Below, one piece after another: positions 1 to 8,698 of a DNA stretch of 64,000 bases (position 1 is the first letter of the stretch; each line of letters opens with the position of its first letter). Source of the stretch: Mycobacterium sherrisii (GTDB taxonomy: Bacteria > Actinomycetota > Actinomycetes > Mycobacteriales > Mycobacteriaceae). Location of the stretch: contig NZ_LQPT01000019.1 of assembly GCF_002102355.1 (NCBI RefSeq), forward strand, positions 248,001 through 312,000, given 5' to 3'. Below the pieces are notes generated by a model. It was not told the origin of the DNA and did no database searches. It saw only the letters and a program-made list of their open reading frames with translations. Both the position numbers and the translations under genes were made by a program.

Positions 1-1335
1 CATTCGCTCGGTGACGGCGACTTCGAGCACTTCGTCCGCATCAGTCGCGAAATCACCTGCGCTCAAGCCAATCTCATGCCGGCCACGGCCTGCCGGGAAA
101 TCGACCGGGTGCTTTCAGAGGTGCGCGAGCAGAAACGGCCCGGCTACATCCTGATGTCCACCGATGTGGCCCGCTTCCCGACCGAACGTCCCGACGCCCC
201 ACTGCCCCGCTACACCGGCGGTACCAGCCCGCGAGCATTGTCGATGTTCGTCGAGGCCGCCACCGAGCTGATCGGCGACCACCGGCTGACCGTGCTGGCC
301 GACCTGCTGGTACATCGCCTGCAAGTGGTCAAGGAACTCGAGGCGCTGTTGACCGCCGACGTGGTGCCCTACGCCACGCTGATGTGGGGCAAGAGCCTGC
401 TCGACGAGAGCTCCCCCAATTTCTTGGGCATCTACGCCGGCGCCGCCAGCGCGCCGCGGGTCCGCGCCGCGATCGAGGACGCACCCGTCCTGGTCACCGC
501 CGGCGTGGTGTTCACCGACATGGTCAGCGGCTTTTTCAGCCAGCACATCGACCCGGCCCGCACCATCGATGTCGGGCAATACCAGAGCAGTGTGGCCGGC
601 CAGGTCTTCGCGCCGCTGGAGATGGGTGCGGCGCTCGGCGCGCTGGCCGAGATCTTGACCCGCCGTGGGATCAGCTCGCCACCGGTGGCGGCGGCCGACG
701 ATCCCGAGCCCGATCCCGGCGCCGAACCGCCCGCGCGTGACCGGGGACTGACCCAGGAGATGGTCTGGAATCGGCTGTGCCGGGCGCTCACCCCAGGCAA
801 CGTGGTGCTCGCCGACCAGGGCACCTCTTTCTACGGCATGGCCGATCACCGGCTCCCGCGCGGCGTCATGTTCATCGGCCAACCCCTCTGGGGCTCAATT
901 GGTTACACGCTGCCGGCGGCGCTCGGGGCGGGGGTGGCACATCCGGACCGCAGGACGGTGCTGTTGATCGGCGATGGTGCCGCACAGCTGACCGTCCAGG
1001 AATTGGGCACGTTCTTCCGCGAGGGACTGGCCCCGGTGATCGTGGTCGTCAACAACGACGGCTACACGGTGGAGCGTGCGATCCACGGGGAAACCGCCCC
1101 GTACAACGACATTGCCGCCTGGAGTTGGACCGACATCCCCAACGCGCTAGGGGTGACCGATCATCTGGCGTTCCGAGCGCAAACCTACGGCGAGCTCGAC
1201 GATGCCCTGACCGCGGCGGCACAACATCGGGACCGCATGGTACTCGTCGAGGTCGTCCTGCCGCGCCTCGAGATCCCGCCCCTGCTCGTCGAACTCGTTC
1301 AACCGATGTCGCCGGATGGCAGCCGGCGCCGGTAG
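1..1335 (+). CDS. kdc: 2-keto acid decarboxylase, ThDP-dependent (3' part)
   Basis: Partial gene: the reading frame is open from base 1 and ends at TAG 1333-1335, leaving about 444 residues; the start lies outside the window. The C-terminal third has the thiamine diphosphate binding signature GDGAAQ ... VVNNDGY (roughly 970-1065) and the following ERAIHG segment typical of the indolepyruvate/pyruvate decarboxylase family. Family members are normally about 550-560 residues, so roughly 110 N-terminal residues are missing. They decarboxylate branched-chain or aromatic 2-keto acids to aldehydes with Mg2+ and ThDP. The gene converges on the Bfd-like gene with one base between stop codons. Family assignment is firm; the exact substrate is not. 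Confidence 0.88.
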   Translation, partial: HSLGDGDFEHFVRISREITCAQANLMPATACREIDRVLSEVREQKRPGYILMSTDVARFPTERPDAPLPRYTGGTSPRALSMFVEAATELIGDHRLTVLADLLVHRLQVVKELEALLTADVVPYATLMWGKSLLDESSPNFLGIYAGAASAPRVRAAIEDAPVLVTAGVVFTDMVSGFFSQHIDPARTIDVGQYQSSVAGQVFAPLEMGAALGALAEILTRRGISSPPVAAADDPEPDPGAEPPARDRGLTQEMVWNRLCRALTPGNVVLADQGTSFYGMADHRLPRGVMFIGQPLWGSIGYTLPAALGAGVAHPDRRTVLLIGDGAAQLTVQELGTFFREGLAPVIVVVNNDGYTVERAIHGETAPYNDIAAWSWTDIPNALGVTDHLAFRAQTYGELDDALTAAAQHRDRMVLVEVVLPRLEIPPLLVELVQPMSPDGSRRR

Positions 1336-1336
1336 C

Positions 1337-1516
1337 TCACGCCGAGCTGCGATCCGGTTTCGATGAGTTGAGAATCGCCTGAACGGTGCGGCGGCAGCGG
1401 CCGCAGTCGGTGCCCGCCCCGCACGCCCGGGCGACCTCATTGGTCGTCGCCGCCCCCGCCTCGACGGCGTCGCACACGCTATGGCTGGTGACTCCGTTGC
1501 ACAGGCAGACGAACAT
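1337..1516 (-). CDS. bfd: Bfd-like [2Fe-2S] ferredoxin
   Basis: A 59-residue protein beginning MFVCLCNGVTSHSV. It has the bacterioferritin-associated ferredoxin pattern: CxC at residues 4 and 6 and CxxC at 38 and 41 (TDCGRCR), which bind a [2Fe-2S] cluster. Bfd normally docks on bacterioferritin and supplies electrons to release stored iron. No bacterioferritin gene is in the window. ATG 1516 lies 16 bases after the stop of the hypothetical gene at 1533-2156, so it looks like the last gene of the amidohydrolase-fadD operon. It could therefore serve a local oxygenase or reductase instead of iron release; that is inference. Confidence 0.87.
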   Translation of the reverse strand: MFVCLCNGVTSHSVCDAVEAGAATTNEVARACGAGTDCGRCRRTVQAILNSSKPDRSSA

Positions 1517-1532
1517 CGAACGGCCGGCTCGC

Positions 1533-2156
1533 TCAGCTCTCGATGCGCATGATGTTCGAGAACCGGCCGACGAACAGCGGTGGGTAGGGACCTACTCCGG
1601 CACCCGACATCCATTGCGCCGCCGCATCGGGATGATCGATCCACTCCCGGGCGCTCGCCTCGTCGGGGAACTCCTGCAGGATCAACACCTCGTGACTGTT
1701 GTCGAAAGCCCGGAATACCCAAGTCTTTCGGATGCCCGCGGCGGTGAATCTGTCCATCGCGCGGCGCACGCCGGCGGTCAGCGTCGCAACGTCGTCGACC
1801 GACGCGATGGCGGCCACCACCACTCCCGGCACCGCGGCCGTCTGCGGCGGCGCCGGAAGGAACCTGTCGACGATTTCACCGGCGAAAACCGCCGGGATGT
1901 CCTCGACACCGGCCTCGTCGAACCAATTGAAGAACACCCGCGATCGCAGCAGTTCCACGATCGGCTCGCGACTGTGCACACCGATCATCACCAGCACCCG
2001 GCCGTATTCGTGCGTCGAGGTGTAGACCAGAACGTGGTGCGCACCGATGTCGGAAAGAGCTGCCCTGTTGCGTTCCAGGAGCGGCCATACCTTGGTCGGA
2101 TCGGGGACGCGATAGTCCGACGCAATCACCATCGAGTGAATGTCGCCGTTGTTCAT
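1533..2156 (-). CDS. hypothetical protein, two-domain alpha/beta-barrel-like
   Basis: A 207-residue protein of unknown function with no signal peptide or membrane segment. It appears to be two similar-sized halves (about 1-95 and 105-207). Each has the strand-helix-strand-strand rhythm of dimeric alpha/beta barrel (antibiotic-monooxygenase-like) proteins, for example VLVYTSTHEYGRVLVMIGV in the first half and TWVFRAFDNSHEVLILQEF in the second. The ATG overlaps the stop of the upstream acyl-CoA synthetase gene (ATGA), so the two are translationally coupled. Context suggests a role in the same catabolic step series, perhaps as a small isomerase or cyclase-like enzyme. No catalytic residue could be identified. 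Confidence 0.75.
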   Translation of the reverse strand: MNNGDIHSMVIASDYRVPDPTKVWPLLERNRAALSDIGAHHVLVYTSTHEYGRVLVMIGVHSREPIVELLRSRVFFNWFDEAGVEDIPAVFAGEIVDRFLPAPPQTAAVPGVVVAAIASVDDVATLTAGVRRAMDRFTAAGIRKTWVFRAFDNSHEVLILQEFPDEASAREWIDHPDAAAQWMSGAGVGPYPPLFVGRFSNIMRIES

Positions 2157-3592
2157 CGGAGCCGGTCCTTCATCACCTTCCCCGTCGCGTTGAGTGGAAG
2201 TGAATCAAGGAACTGTACCGCGCGGGGCACCTTGAACCCGGCCATCCGGTCGCGGCACCAGCCGATCAGCTCGTCGGCGGTGACCTCGCCCTTGCGGACC
2301 ACGAACGCCTTACCCACTTGGCCCATCCGGTCATCGGGGATACCGATGACCGCCGCCTGCGTAACGGCCGGGTGGCTGAGCAAGAGTCCTTCGATCTCTG
2401 CCGGATAGGCGTTGAATCCGCCGACGATGAACATGTCCTTTTTGCGTCCGACGATGCGGAGGCGACCCGAGTCGTCCAGGGTGCCCAGGTCTCCGGTGTG
2501 CAGCCAGCCGTCGACGTCGATCGCTTCCGCCGTCGCGGCGGGATCATCCAGATAGCCTTGCATCACGCCATACCCGCGGACGAGCACCTCGCCGTCGTCG
2601 GCGATCCGCACCTTTACCCCCTCGCAGGGCACGCCTGCGGTCGTGGCCACGTCCTCGAACGAATCGCCGGGCAGCGACAGCGTGACGTTGCCCGCCTCGG
2701 TGAGCCCGTATCCGGTCATCAAGGTCTGAAACGGCAGTTCGTCATGGATTCGACGGACCAGCTCGACGGGGATGTCGGCCGCTCCGGTCACGCCGGCGCG
2801 CAATGTCGACAGCTTGGACTTGTCCCGCACCGTCAGCAACGAATGATACAAAGTCGGCGGCCCGGGGAGCATCGTAACGCGTTCGCGTTCAATAAGATCC
2901 ACCACCGTGTCGACATCGAACACCGCGACCGGCAGCATCGTCGCGCCGCGCAAAAAGGACGTGACGAGTCCCGCCTTCAGGCCGAAGGTGTGGAAGTACG
3001 GGTTGATCTGCAGGTAGCGGTCACCCTGGCGCAGATCCGCGAGCGTCGCCCATTCCTCGTACATGCGCAGGGTCTGGCCATGATTCATCATCGCCCCTTT
3101 CGGGCGCCCCGTCGTGCCCGAGGTGAAGATGATGTCCGCGATGTCGTCGCCGCTCACCGCCCGCTCGAAGGGTGAACCGCTGGAAAGGAAGCCGGACTTC
3201 AGGTCGATGACCGGTATGCCCGCGGGTGCTGTGTAATCCTGCCCCAGAAAGCCCTTCTGCGCCAGGACCGCCTTGACGCCGCTGCGGGCAATGATGTCAC
3301 CCGCTTCCTCGGTCTTGAACCGCGTGTTGACCGGCACCAGCACGCCACCGGCGGTAAGCAACCCGAACGCGGCGATGATCCACTCCGCGGAGTTGGGCGC
3401 CCAGACGGCGACCCGGTCACCCTTGTGGATACCAAGGTCCGCGAATGCGCCTGCGGCGCAACGGATTCGCTGGACGACTTCGGCGAAGGTGAGGCGCAGC
3501 GGACCGTCGACGACTGCTTCGGCATCGCCGAATCGGTCCGCCGCGCTCAAGACCATCTCGGGGATGGTCTCCCACGGAGGGGTGTTTGTCAC
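2153..3592 (-). CDS. fatty-acid/organic acid CoA ligase (FadD-type)
   Basis: A 479-residue adenylate-forming enzyme that converts a carboxylic acid to its acyl-CoA via acyl-AMP. Visible motifs: P-loop-like TSGTTGRPKG at residues 157-166, GYGLTEAG in the A5 region, the hinge segment GWLHTGDLG ... GRKKDMFIVGGFNAYPAEIE (A7/A8), and the catalytic lysine in NATGK near residue 472. The length is short for a mycobacterial FadD but normal for the FadD3/FadD17-like branch. The GTG start overlaps the TGA of the upstream amidohydrolase (GTGA), and its own stop overlaps the next gene. The operon is headed by a perfect GAGAAT-N3-ATTCTC site. It probably activates a pathway intermediate; substrate unknown. 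Confidence 0.92.
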   Translation of the reverse strand: MTNTPPWETIPEMVLSAADRFGDAEAVVDGPLRLTFAEVVQRIRCAAGAFADLGIHKGDRVAVWAPNSAEWIIAAFGLLTAGGVLVPVNTRFKTEEAGDIIARSGVKAVLAQKGFLGQDYTAPAGIPVIDLKSGFLSSGSPFERAVSGDDIADIIFTSGTTGRPKGAMMNHGQTLRMYEEWATLADLRQGDRYLQINPYFHTFGLKAGLVTSFLRGATMLPVAVFDVDTVVDLIERERVTMLPGPPTLYHSLLTVRDKSKLSTLRAGVTGAADIPVELVRRIHDELPFQTLMTGYGLTEAGNVTLSLPGDSFEDVATTAGVPCEGVKVRIADDGEVLVRGYGVMQGYLDDPAATAEAIDVDGWLHTGDLGTLDDSGRLRIVGRKKDMFIVGGFNAYPAEIEGLLLSHPAVTQAAVIGIPDDRMGQVGKAFVVRKGEVTADELIGWCRDRMAGFKVPRAVQFLDSLPLNATGKVMKDRLR

Positions 3593-4779
3593 ACCGTGAC
3601 GAGTCGACCGAGGTTACCGCCCATGATCTTCGCCTGGTCGTCAACGGACAGGTGCGACAGCGCGTTGACATAGAAGGTCGGCTCCGCCAGGCCCTCCGGG
3701 TGCGGCCAGTCCGAGCCGTACAGCACCTGATCCACACCGACCAGGTTGACCAGGTCGTCGATGCCGTCCTCGAAGAACGGGCTCACATAGATGCGGTTCT
3801 TGACCATCTCGACCGGGTCGCTCGGGAAAGCTTCGGGCGCCTTGCGGAAGACCTCGGCCAGGCCGTCGAGCAACGGCGTCATCCACTTCGACCCGGCCTC
3901 GACGATGGCGACCTTCAGCTTGGGGTGGCGGTACAGTGCGCCGTGAATCACCCAGGAAGCCACTGAGTCCTGGATCGGCCGCCACTCGTTGAGGATGCCC
4001 ATCGCGTTGGTCTGGAAGGGCAGCATCTCCTGATCGGCCCCGTCCCACTCGGAGGTGTAGCGGGAGTAGCCGCTGTCGCTGGAGTGCATGCCCACCAGCA
4101 CGTCGTGTTCGACAACCCGCTCCCAGAACGGGTCGAACTCGGGCAGCGCGAACGACCGCGGGCCGCGGAAACCGGGGACGGGCGCCGGCCGGACCAGGAT
4201 GGCGCGGGCGCCACGCTGGACCGCCCACTCCAGTTCCTCGATCGCCTTCTCGACGATCGGCAGGGTGATGACCGGGGTGGTGAAGATGCGGTTCTGGTAG
4301 TTGAAGCCCCACACCTCGTCGAGCCACTGGTTGAGCGCGTGGATCAGGATGTGGATGGCGACCGGGTCGTCGCGCAACCGCTCCTCGATCAGGCTGGCCA
4401 GCGTCGGGAACATCAGGGTGCGGTCCAGGCCCAGTTCGTTCATCTTCTCCAGCCGCGGGCCGGGCTCGAAGAACGCCGGGATGGCGCGCATCGGCTCGCC
4501 GAACAGCTCGCGCTTGCTTTTGCCCTCGGGGTTGCCGTACTTGAAGTACTCCTCCCAGGCCCCCGGTCGGGCGACCACCTCGAACGTGGGGTTGGGGATG
4601 TAGTTGCTGATCACGCCGCGCAGGGCGATCTTGGTGCGCCCGTTGATCTGCACATACTGGACGAAGTCTTTGTACTCCTTGGGCAGGAACTTGGTCAGCG
4701 CCTCCGGCGGTTCGTAGAGGTGATTATCCGCGTCAAAGATTGGAAACGGGACGTCTTCCCGATGCGACAACTGGCCCAT
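3589..4779 (-). CDS. amidohydrolase family 2 metal-dependent hydrolase/decarboxylase
   Basis: A 396-residue TIM-barrel protein of the amidohydrolase-2 (ACMSD-like) family. The N-terminal metal motif reads FDADNHLYEPP, a barrel histidine lies in LVGMHSSDS, and the catalytic aspartate is in VLYGSDWPHPEG near the C-terminus. Family members hydrolyse or decarboxylate ring-cleavage and related carboxylate intermediates. A frame extends upstream to 4830, but the start at ATG 4779 is chosen because AAAGGAGG lies 5-12 bases before it. The longer start would also run through the operator at 4802-4816. First gene of a four-gene minus-strand operon (amidohydrolase, fadD, hypothetical, bfd). Confidence 0.9.
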   Translation of the reverse strand: MGQLSHREDVPFPIFDADNHLYEPPEALTKFLPKEYKDFVQYVQINGRTKIALRGVISNYIPNPTFEVVARPGAWEEYFKYGNPEGKSKRELFGEPMRAIPAFFEPGPRLEKMNELGLDRTLMFPTLASLIEERLRDDPVAIHILIHALNQWLDEVWGFNYQNRIFTTPVITLPIVEKAIEELEWAVQRGARAILVRPAPVPGFRGPRSFALPEFDPFWERVVEHDVLVGMHSSDSGYSRYTSEWDGADQEMLPFQTNAMGILNEWRPIQDSVASWVIHGALYRHPKLKVAIVEAGSKWMTPLLDGLAEVFRKAPEAFPSDPVEMVKNRIYVSPFFEDGIDDLVNLVGVDQVLYGSDWPHPEGLAEPTFYVNALSHLSVDDQAKIMGGNLGRLVTV

Positions 4780-4801
4780 GAGATCCTCCTTTGCAATTTG
4801 T

Positions 4802-4816
4802 GAGAATACTATTCTC
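4802..4816. promoter_or_regulatory. operator GAGAAT-ACT-ATTCTC
   Basis: Perfect 6-bp inverted repeat with a 3-bp spacer, 22 bases upstream of the amidohydrolase start. This is the reference copy of a motif that recurs in front of most catabolic units in the window. The shape fits a TetR-family operator; the regulator is inferred. Confidence 0.75.
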
Positions 4817-4870
4817 TTGCAGGTCGTCATCGCAACACGCCCCCGGGGGGCGGTGCCGCACGACGCTGGG

Positions 4871-5302
4871 TCAGCAGGTGACGATGATCTTGAAGGGCGC
4901 CGACGCCGCTTCGTTTGGCTTGTCGGTCTTGAATCCGTTGGCGGTGCCCGTGACAGTGAATTTGTCGCCGGTCATGCTCGTGTCCGCGTGCTCGCCGTCG
5001 CCCCGGGCGTACATCCCATTGAACCCGCCGAGATTTCGGATGTGCACCGACTCCGTCGAGGCCGGTTGCGCTCCCATATCGACGATCAGGCTGGCCCCGG
5101 AAAAATTGCCGCCTATGTCGATCGTCCTCGTCCATTCCCGTTGCGTGCATTTCACGATGTGGAAGTTGGCATCGGTGCCGTTGACGGTGACCGATGCGGT
5201 GCCGGACACCGGGGTCGACGGTCGCGAGCTGCACGCGCCGAGTCCGGCCGCGGCGAGCACGGCGGCGGTTGCCGCGACGAATCGGGTCTGCACGTGGGGC
5301 AC
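4871..5302 (-). CDS. LpqH/19-kDa-antigen family lipoprotein
   Basis: A 143-residue lipoprotein. It has a short cationic N-terminus, a hydrophobic stretch and a lipobox LGAC (cysteine at about residue 24), followed by a Ser/Pro/Thr-rich linker. The mature part (VSGTASVTVNGTDANFHIVKC ... TVTGTANGF ... FKIIVTC) matches the mycobacterial 19-kDa antigen/LpqH/LppE family, with two conserved cysteines probably forming a disulfide. These proteins are exported and anchored in the cell envelope; LpqH relatives are TLR2 ligands, a family fact not tested here. It is divergent from the enoyl-CoA hydratase gene and shares the intergenic region holding the 5350-5368 repeat. Confidence 0.85.
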   Translation of the reverse strand: MPHVQTRFVAATAAVLAAAGLGACSSRPSTPVSGTASVTVNGTDANFHIVKCTQREWTRTIDIGGNFSGASLIVDMGAQPASTESVHIRNLGGFNGMYARGDGEHADTSMTGDKFTVTGTANGFKTDKPNEAASAPFKIIVTC

Positions 5303-5349
5303 CCCTAACCTTGTTCAACGGAACCCGCTCAGCCTGCAGCGATGATGCT

Positions 5350-5368
5350 ATTCTCGCCGCACGAGAAT
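5350..5368. promoter_or_regulatory. inverted repeat ATTCTC-N7-GAGAAT
   Basis: Both half-sites are perfect but in the opposite order to the other operators, with 7 bases between them. It lies in the divergent promoter region between the lipoprotein (start 5302) and enoyl-CoA hydratase (start 5404). The same arrangement recurs at 55063-55081. Probably a binding site for the same regulator. Confidence 0.5.
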
Positions 5369-5403
5369 GCCAATGTCGACCGCTCTTCGAGGAGCACACG
5401 CAC

Positions 5404-6150
5404 ATGCTGGATTTGGAGCTCGACAATGGGTTGGCGGTACTCACCATCGACCGTCCCCACGCGCGCAATGCCATCGCGCTCGACACCATGGACCAGCTGG
5501 AAAAGGCACTCGACGCAGCCTCCGGCGCCCGCACCCTGGTGATCAGGGGCGCTGGCGACAAGGCTTTCGTGTCGGGCGGTGACCTCAAGGAACTCAGCGC
5601 ACTGCGCACCGAAGAGGACGCCGCGGCGATGGCGAAGCGGATGCGGTCCATCTGTGACCAATTGGCGGACTTCCCCGCTCCGGTGATCGCCGCGCTGAAC
5701 GGCCACGCGTTTGGCGGTGGCGCCGAAGTGGCCGTGGCGGCCGACATCCGTGTTGCCGCAAGCGATGTCAAGATCGCGTTCAATCAGGTGACCCTGGAAA
5801 TCATGCCCGCGTGGGGCGGCGCCGAGCGGCTGGCCGCGCTGGTCGGAAGCAGTCGGGCACTGCTGTTGGCGGGCACTGGCAAGACGATCGACGCCGCGGA
5901 GGCCGAGCGCATCGGGTTGTTTGACGTGGTGTTGCCGCGCGCCTCATTCGAGGAAGGCTGGCGGTCGATCGCCACGTCGATGGCCGGTCAGCCGGCCGCC
6001 GAGATAAAACGAGTAATCAAAGGTGTTTCGCCGGACGAGGCGATAGCATCCTTTGCACGACTGTGGGTTGCCGACGCGCACTGGCAGGCCGCAGAGCGGG
6101 TCACGAACCGAAACGCCAAACCGCGCCCGGCGGCCGGAGGAGCGATATGA
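5404..6150 (+). CDS. enoyl-CoA hydratase/isomerase family protein
   Basis: A 248-residue crotonase-fold protein. The frame is open much further upstream, but ATG 5404 (MLDLELDNGLAVLTIDRP) matches the usual family start and follows GAGGAG at about 10 bases. Family landmarks: RNAIALDTMDQL, the first oxyanion-hole region KAFVSGGDLKEL, and the second, ALNGHAFGGGAEVAVAADIRVAA. Crotonase members hydrate or isomerise enoyl-CoA thioesters in beta-oxidation-type pathways. The stop overlaps the ATG of the next gene (ATGA). The upstream repeat at 5350-5368 suggests co-regulation with the other catabolic units. Hydratase versus isomerase or hydrolase cannot be decided. Confidence 0.9.
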   Translation: MLDLELDNGLAVLTIDRPHARNAIALDTMDQLEKALDAASGARTLVIRGAGDKAFVSGGDLKELSALRTEEDAAAMAKRMRSICDQLADFPAPVIAALNGHAFGGGAEVAVAADIRVAASDVKIAFNQVTLEIMPAWGGAERLAALVGSSRALLLAGTGKTIDAAEAERIGLFDVVLPRASFEEGWRSIATSMAGQPAAEIKRVIKGVSPDEAIASFARLWVADAHWQAAERVTNRNAKPRPAAGGAI

Positions 6151-6584
6151 GGACCAGCGTGAAGAGGCTGCGGACATTCGGATCGGCACTCAGCGTGGCG
6201 GGGCTGTTGGTCGGTGCCAGTGTGCCCATCGGTACCGGACAAGCCCATGCCGACCCCGTCATCCATCACGTCAAATATGCGGTCACCGCCGAAAAGCCGA
6301 TCTACACCGACATTTATTACCTTGACCACCAGCCGGAGAAGTTCGCCGATTACAGCCACAACCCCTACTCGTTCACTCCGCACATCAACGTCGATCTCGT
6401 CCCGGGCAAGCCGTGGACCTACGACCTGGACATGACCAACCCGGACGCGTACGCGATGGTCGTGGCGAGCACCGGGACCGAGCCCGGCACACCGGGACTT
6501 CACTGCGTGTTGGCGGTGGACGGCGTCATCGTCGTGTCCAAGGACGGACTCAAAGGCGTGCTCTGCTCGCTGCGGAATTGGTGA
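6147..6584 (+). CDS. secreted MmpS-like small protein
   Basis: A 145-residue exported protein. ATG 6147 is chosen because it overlaps the upstream TGA and is preceded by GGAGGAG. The signal peptide covers about residues 1-36 (cationic start, hydrophobic core, cleavage near AHA-DP). The mature region ends with a beta-rich segment HCVLAVDGVIVV ... LCSLRNW with two cysteines, reminiscent of the soluble domain of mycobacterial MmpS/transport-accessory proteins. Coupled to the enoyl-CoA hydratase gene. The last 85 bases overlap, convergently, the 3' end of the tetR gene. Function unknown. Confidence 0.72.
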   Translation: MRTSVKRLRTFGSALSVAGLLVGASVPIGTGQAHADPVIHHVKYAVTAEKPIYTDIYYLDHQPEKFADYSHNPYSFTPHINVDLVPGKPWTYDLDMTNPDAYAMVVASTGTEPGTPGLHCVLAVDGVIVVSKDGLKGVLCSLRNW

Positions 6585-7228
6585 ACCATCCACGCCTCCG
6601 GTATTCCGGGAATGGGCTGCGGTTCGCCTTCCAGTCGGTGCAGGTAACTTTCGACTAATGCCCGGGTTTCGGCGTGCCCCGCGGAGATGCCGACTGCCTG
6701 CTCGAGCACCAGGAACCTCGACAAGCTCGACATCAGCACGGTGAACACCACCGGTGGCATGTCCTTGCCGTCCACGCCGTACCGTTGCAGCGCGGCCGTC
6801 ACGGCTTGGCGTTGCTCTTCGCGGAATCGTTCGGCGTAGTAAGCGATTTCGGCGCGCATATCTTTGCGGTGATTGGCCAGCGCCATGAATTCCAAGGAAA
6901 TGCGGGTGAATGCGGGGTCGGTCCCGAATCGCCACACCGCCCACAGCGGCTGCGGCGATTTCATCAGCTGGGCGTGCACCTCCAGCGCCTCTTCGGCGCG
7001 CCGGCGGAAGACCTCGAGAAACAGTTCCTCCATCGTGCGGAAGTAATAGTGCACCAATTGAGGCTTGAGCCCGGCCTTGTTCGCCAGGCGGCGCGACGTG
7101 ACCGCGGCGTAGCCCTCCTCGATCATCAATTGTTCGGCCGCGTCGAGCAGCAGGACGCGATTCTTTGCGTCCGGCGCACCGATCCTGCGGGCCGATGTCA
7201 TACCGCTGCTCCCTGTTTCCGCACTCAC
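6500..7228 (-). CDS. TetR-family transcriptional regulator
   Basis: A 242-residue regulator. The N-terminal TetR helix-turn-helix covers about residues 23-70 (LLDAAEQLMIEEGYAAVTSR ... LVHYYFRTMEELFLEVF). The C-terminal ligand domain is variable, with a Pro/Ser/Thr-rich tail. ATG 7228 is used; an in-frame ATG at 7201 is also possible. Divergent from the P450 gene at 7385, with a strong 20-bp inverted repeat at 7292-7311 between them, the classic layout of a self-repressing TetR that also controls its neighbour. The ligand is likely a substrate of that P450. Confidence 0.88.
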   Translation of the reverse strand: MSAETGSSGMTSARRIGAPDAKNRVLLLDAAEQLMIEEGYAAVTSRRLANKAGLKPQLVHYYFRTMEELFLEVFRRRAEEALEVHAQLMKSPQPLWAVWRFGTDPAFTRISLEFMALANHRKDMRAEIAYYAERFREEQRQAVTAALQRYGVDGKDMPPVVFTVLMSSLSRFLVLEQAVGISAGHAETRALVESYLHRLEGEPQPIPGIPEAWMVHQFRSEQSTPLSPSLDTTMTPSTANTQ

Positions 7229-7291
7229 CTGTTGACCTCGGGAATCGTATCGCGGCTCGGGGTTGTGACCTTGACCACGACATTACCGCCG

Positions 7292-7311
7292 TGCTAAGCA
7301 AGTGCTCAGCA
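7292..7311. promoter_or_regulatory. TetR-type operator, 9-bp arms
   Basis: Inverted repeat TGCTAAGCA-AG-TGCTCAGCA (one mismatch between arms) in the intergenic region between the divergent tetR (6500-7228) and P450 (7385-8680) genes. It differs from the GAGAAT sites and is probably the operator of the adjacent TetR. Confidence 0.65.
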
Positions 7312-7384
7312 GAATTTCGAAATCGGGGCGGCTCGCGCGTGCCGCCGACGTTCACCGGTAACTCAGCCCAGGAGACGCAATCCG

Positions 7385-8680
7385 ATGACCGACTTTGACT
7401 CGATCGACTTCTTCACCGATCCGACGCTGGTCCCAGATCCACACCCCTACTTCGACTATTTGCGTAGCCAGAACCCGGTGTTGCGGTTGCCGCACTACGG
7501 CGTCGTCGCGGTCACCGGTTATGCCGAAGCCACCGAGATCTATAGGGATCCCGAGACGTTCTCGAACATCGTTGCGCTTGGTGGGCCGTTCCCGCCGTTG
7601 CCGTTCACCCCCGCGGGCGGCGATATCCGCCCGCAGATCGACGAGCATCGAAGCTACTTCCCGATGAACGAGCACATGGTGACGATGGACCCGCCGGATC
7701 ACACCAAGGCGCGGTCGGTGCTGGCCAAGCTACTGACCCCGAGCCGGTTGAAGCAGAACGAGGAATTCATGTGGCGCCTCGCCGATCGCCAGCTCGACGA
7801 GTTTCTGCACAACGGCGAGTGCGAATTCATCGCCGAGTACTCCAAGCCGTTTGCCACCTTGGTGATCGCCGACCTGCTCGGGGTGCCGGAGGAGGACCAC
7901 AAGGAGTTCCGGTCGGTGCTCGGCGCCGACCGTCCGGGCGCGCGGGTCGGGGCCCTTGATCACGAGTCGGTCGGGATCAACCCGCTGGAGTGGCTCGACG
8001 AAAAGTTCTGCAACTACATCGAAGATCGCCGGCGCGAGCCGCGCGGCGACGTGTTGACCCACCTGGCCGAAGCGAAATACCCGGACGGGTCGATACCCGA
8101 GGTGATCGATGTGGTCCGTTCGGCCACTTTCCTTTTCGCCGCCGGCCAGGAAACCACGGCCAAGCTGCTCAGCGCGGCGCTGCAGGTGCTCGGTGACCGG
8201 CCGGACATCCAACAGCAGTTGCGCGAGGACCGCAGCCTCATTCCGGGATTCATCGAGGAATCGTTGCGGATGGAGAGCCCGGTCAAGAGCGACTCGCGAC
8301 TCGTCGTCAAGGACACCAACATCGGTGGCGTGGATCTGCCCGCCGGAACCGTGGTGATGGTGCTGCCGGGCGCGGCCAACCGCGACCCCCGCCGGTTTGA
8401 GAACCCGCACGAATTCGACTTGCGCCGCAAGAACGTTCGCGAGCACATGGCCTTTGCCCGCGGTGTGCACTCCTGCCCGGGTGGGCCGCTGGCCCGGGTG
8501 GAGGGCCGGGTCTCCATCGAGCGCATCCTGGACCGGATGCCGCACATCGAGATTAACGAGACCCATCACGGGCCGGCTGCCGAGCGGCGCTACACCTACG
8601 AGCCCACGTACATCCTGCGCGGGCTGAGCGAACTGCACCTGTCGTTCACCACGGCCGATACCGTTGCGGCGGTTGGCTGA
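7385..8680 (+). CDS. cytochrome P450
   Basis: A 431-residue soluble bacterial P450. The I-helix oxygen-activation motif is AAGQETT, the K-helix ExxR is in EESLRMES, and the heme-binding loop is FARGVHSCPGG with cysteine thiolate at about residue 364. ATG 7385 follows AGGAG by 9 bases. It is clearly related to the second P450 at 47745-49028: both start with an FxxxDFF-like region and end in a YILRGLxELHL tail. No ferredoxin is adjacent, unlike the other three P450s here. It presumably hydroxylates a hydrophobic compound and is controlled by the divergent TetR. Confidence 0.94.
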   Translation: MTDFDSIDFFTDPTLVPDPHPYFDYLRSQNPVLRLPHYGVVAVTGYAEATEIYRDPETFSNIVALGGPFPPLPFTPAGGDIRPQIDEHRSYFPMNEHMVTMDPPDHTKARSVLAKLLTPSRLKQNEEFMWRLADRQLDEFLHNGECEFIAEYSKPFATLVIADLLGVPEEDHKEFRSVLGADRPGARVGALDHESVGINPLEWLDEKFCNYIEDRRREPRGDVLTHLAEAKYPDGSIPEVIDVVRSATFLFAAGQETTAKLLSAALQVLGDRPDIQQQLREDRSLIPGFIEESLRMESPVKSDSRLVVKDTNIGGVDLPAGTVVMVLPGAANRDPRRFENPHEFDLRRKNVREHMAFARGVHSCPGGPLARVEGRVSIERILDRMPHIEINETHHGPAAERRYTYEPTYILRGLSELHLSFTTADTVAAVG

Positions 8681-8698
8681 CACCGCCGTTCGCGATCA

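Noticed and set aside
115-882. Long minus-strand frame opposite the keto acid decarboxylase
   Set aside because: Antisense shadow in high-GC DNA; the plus strand has a clear ThDP enzyme and the minus frame lacks any family motif.
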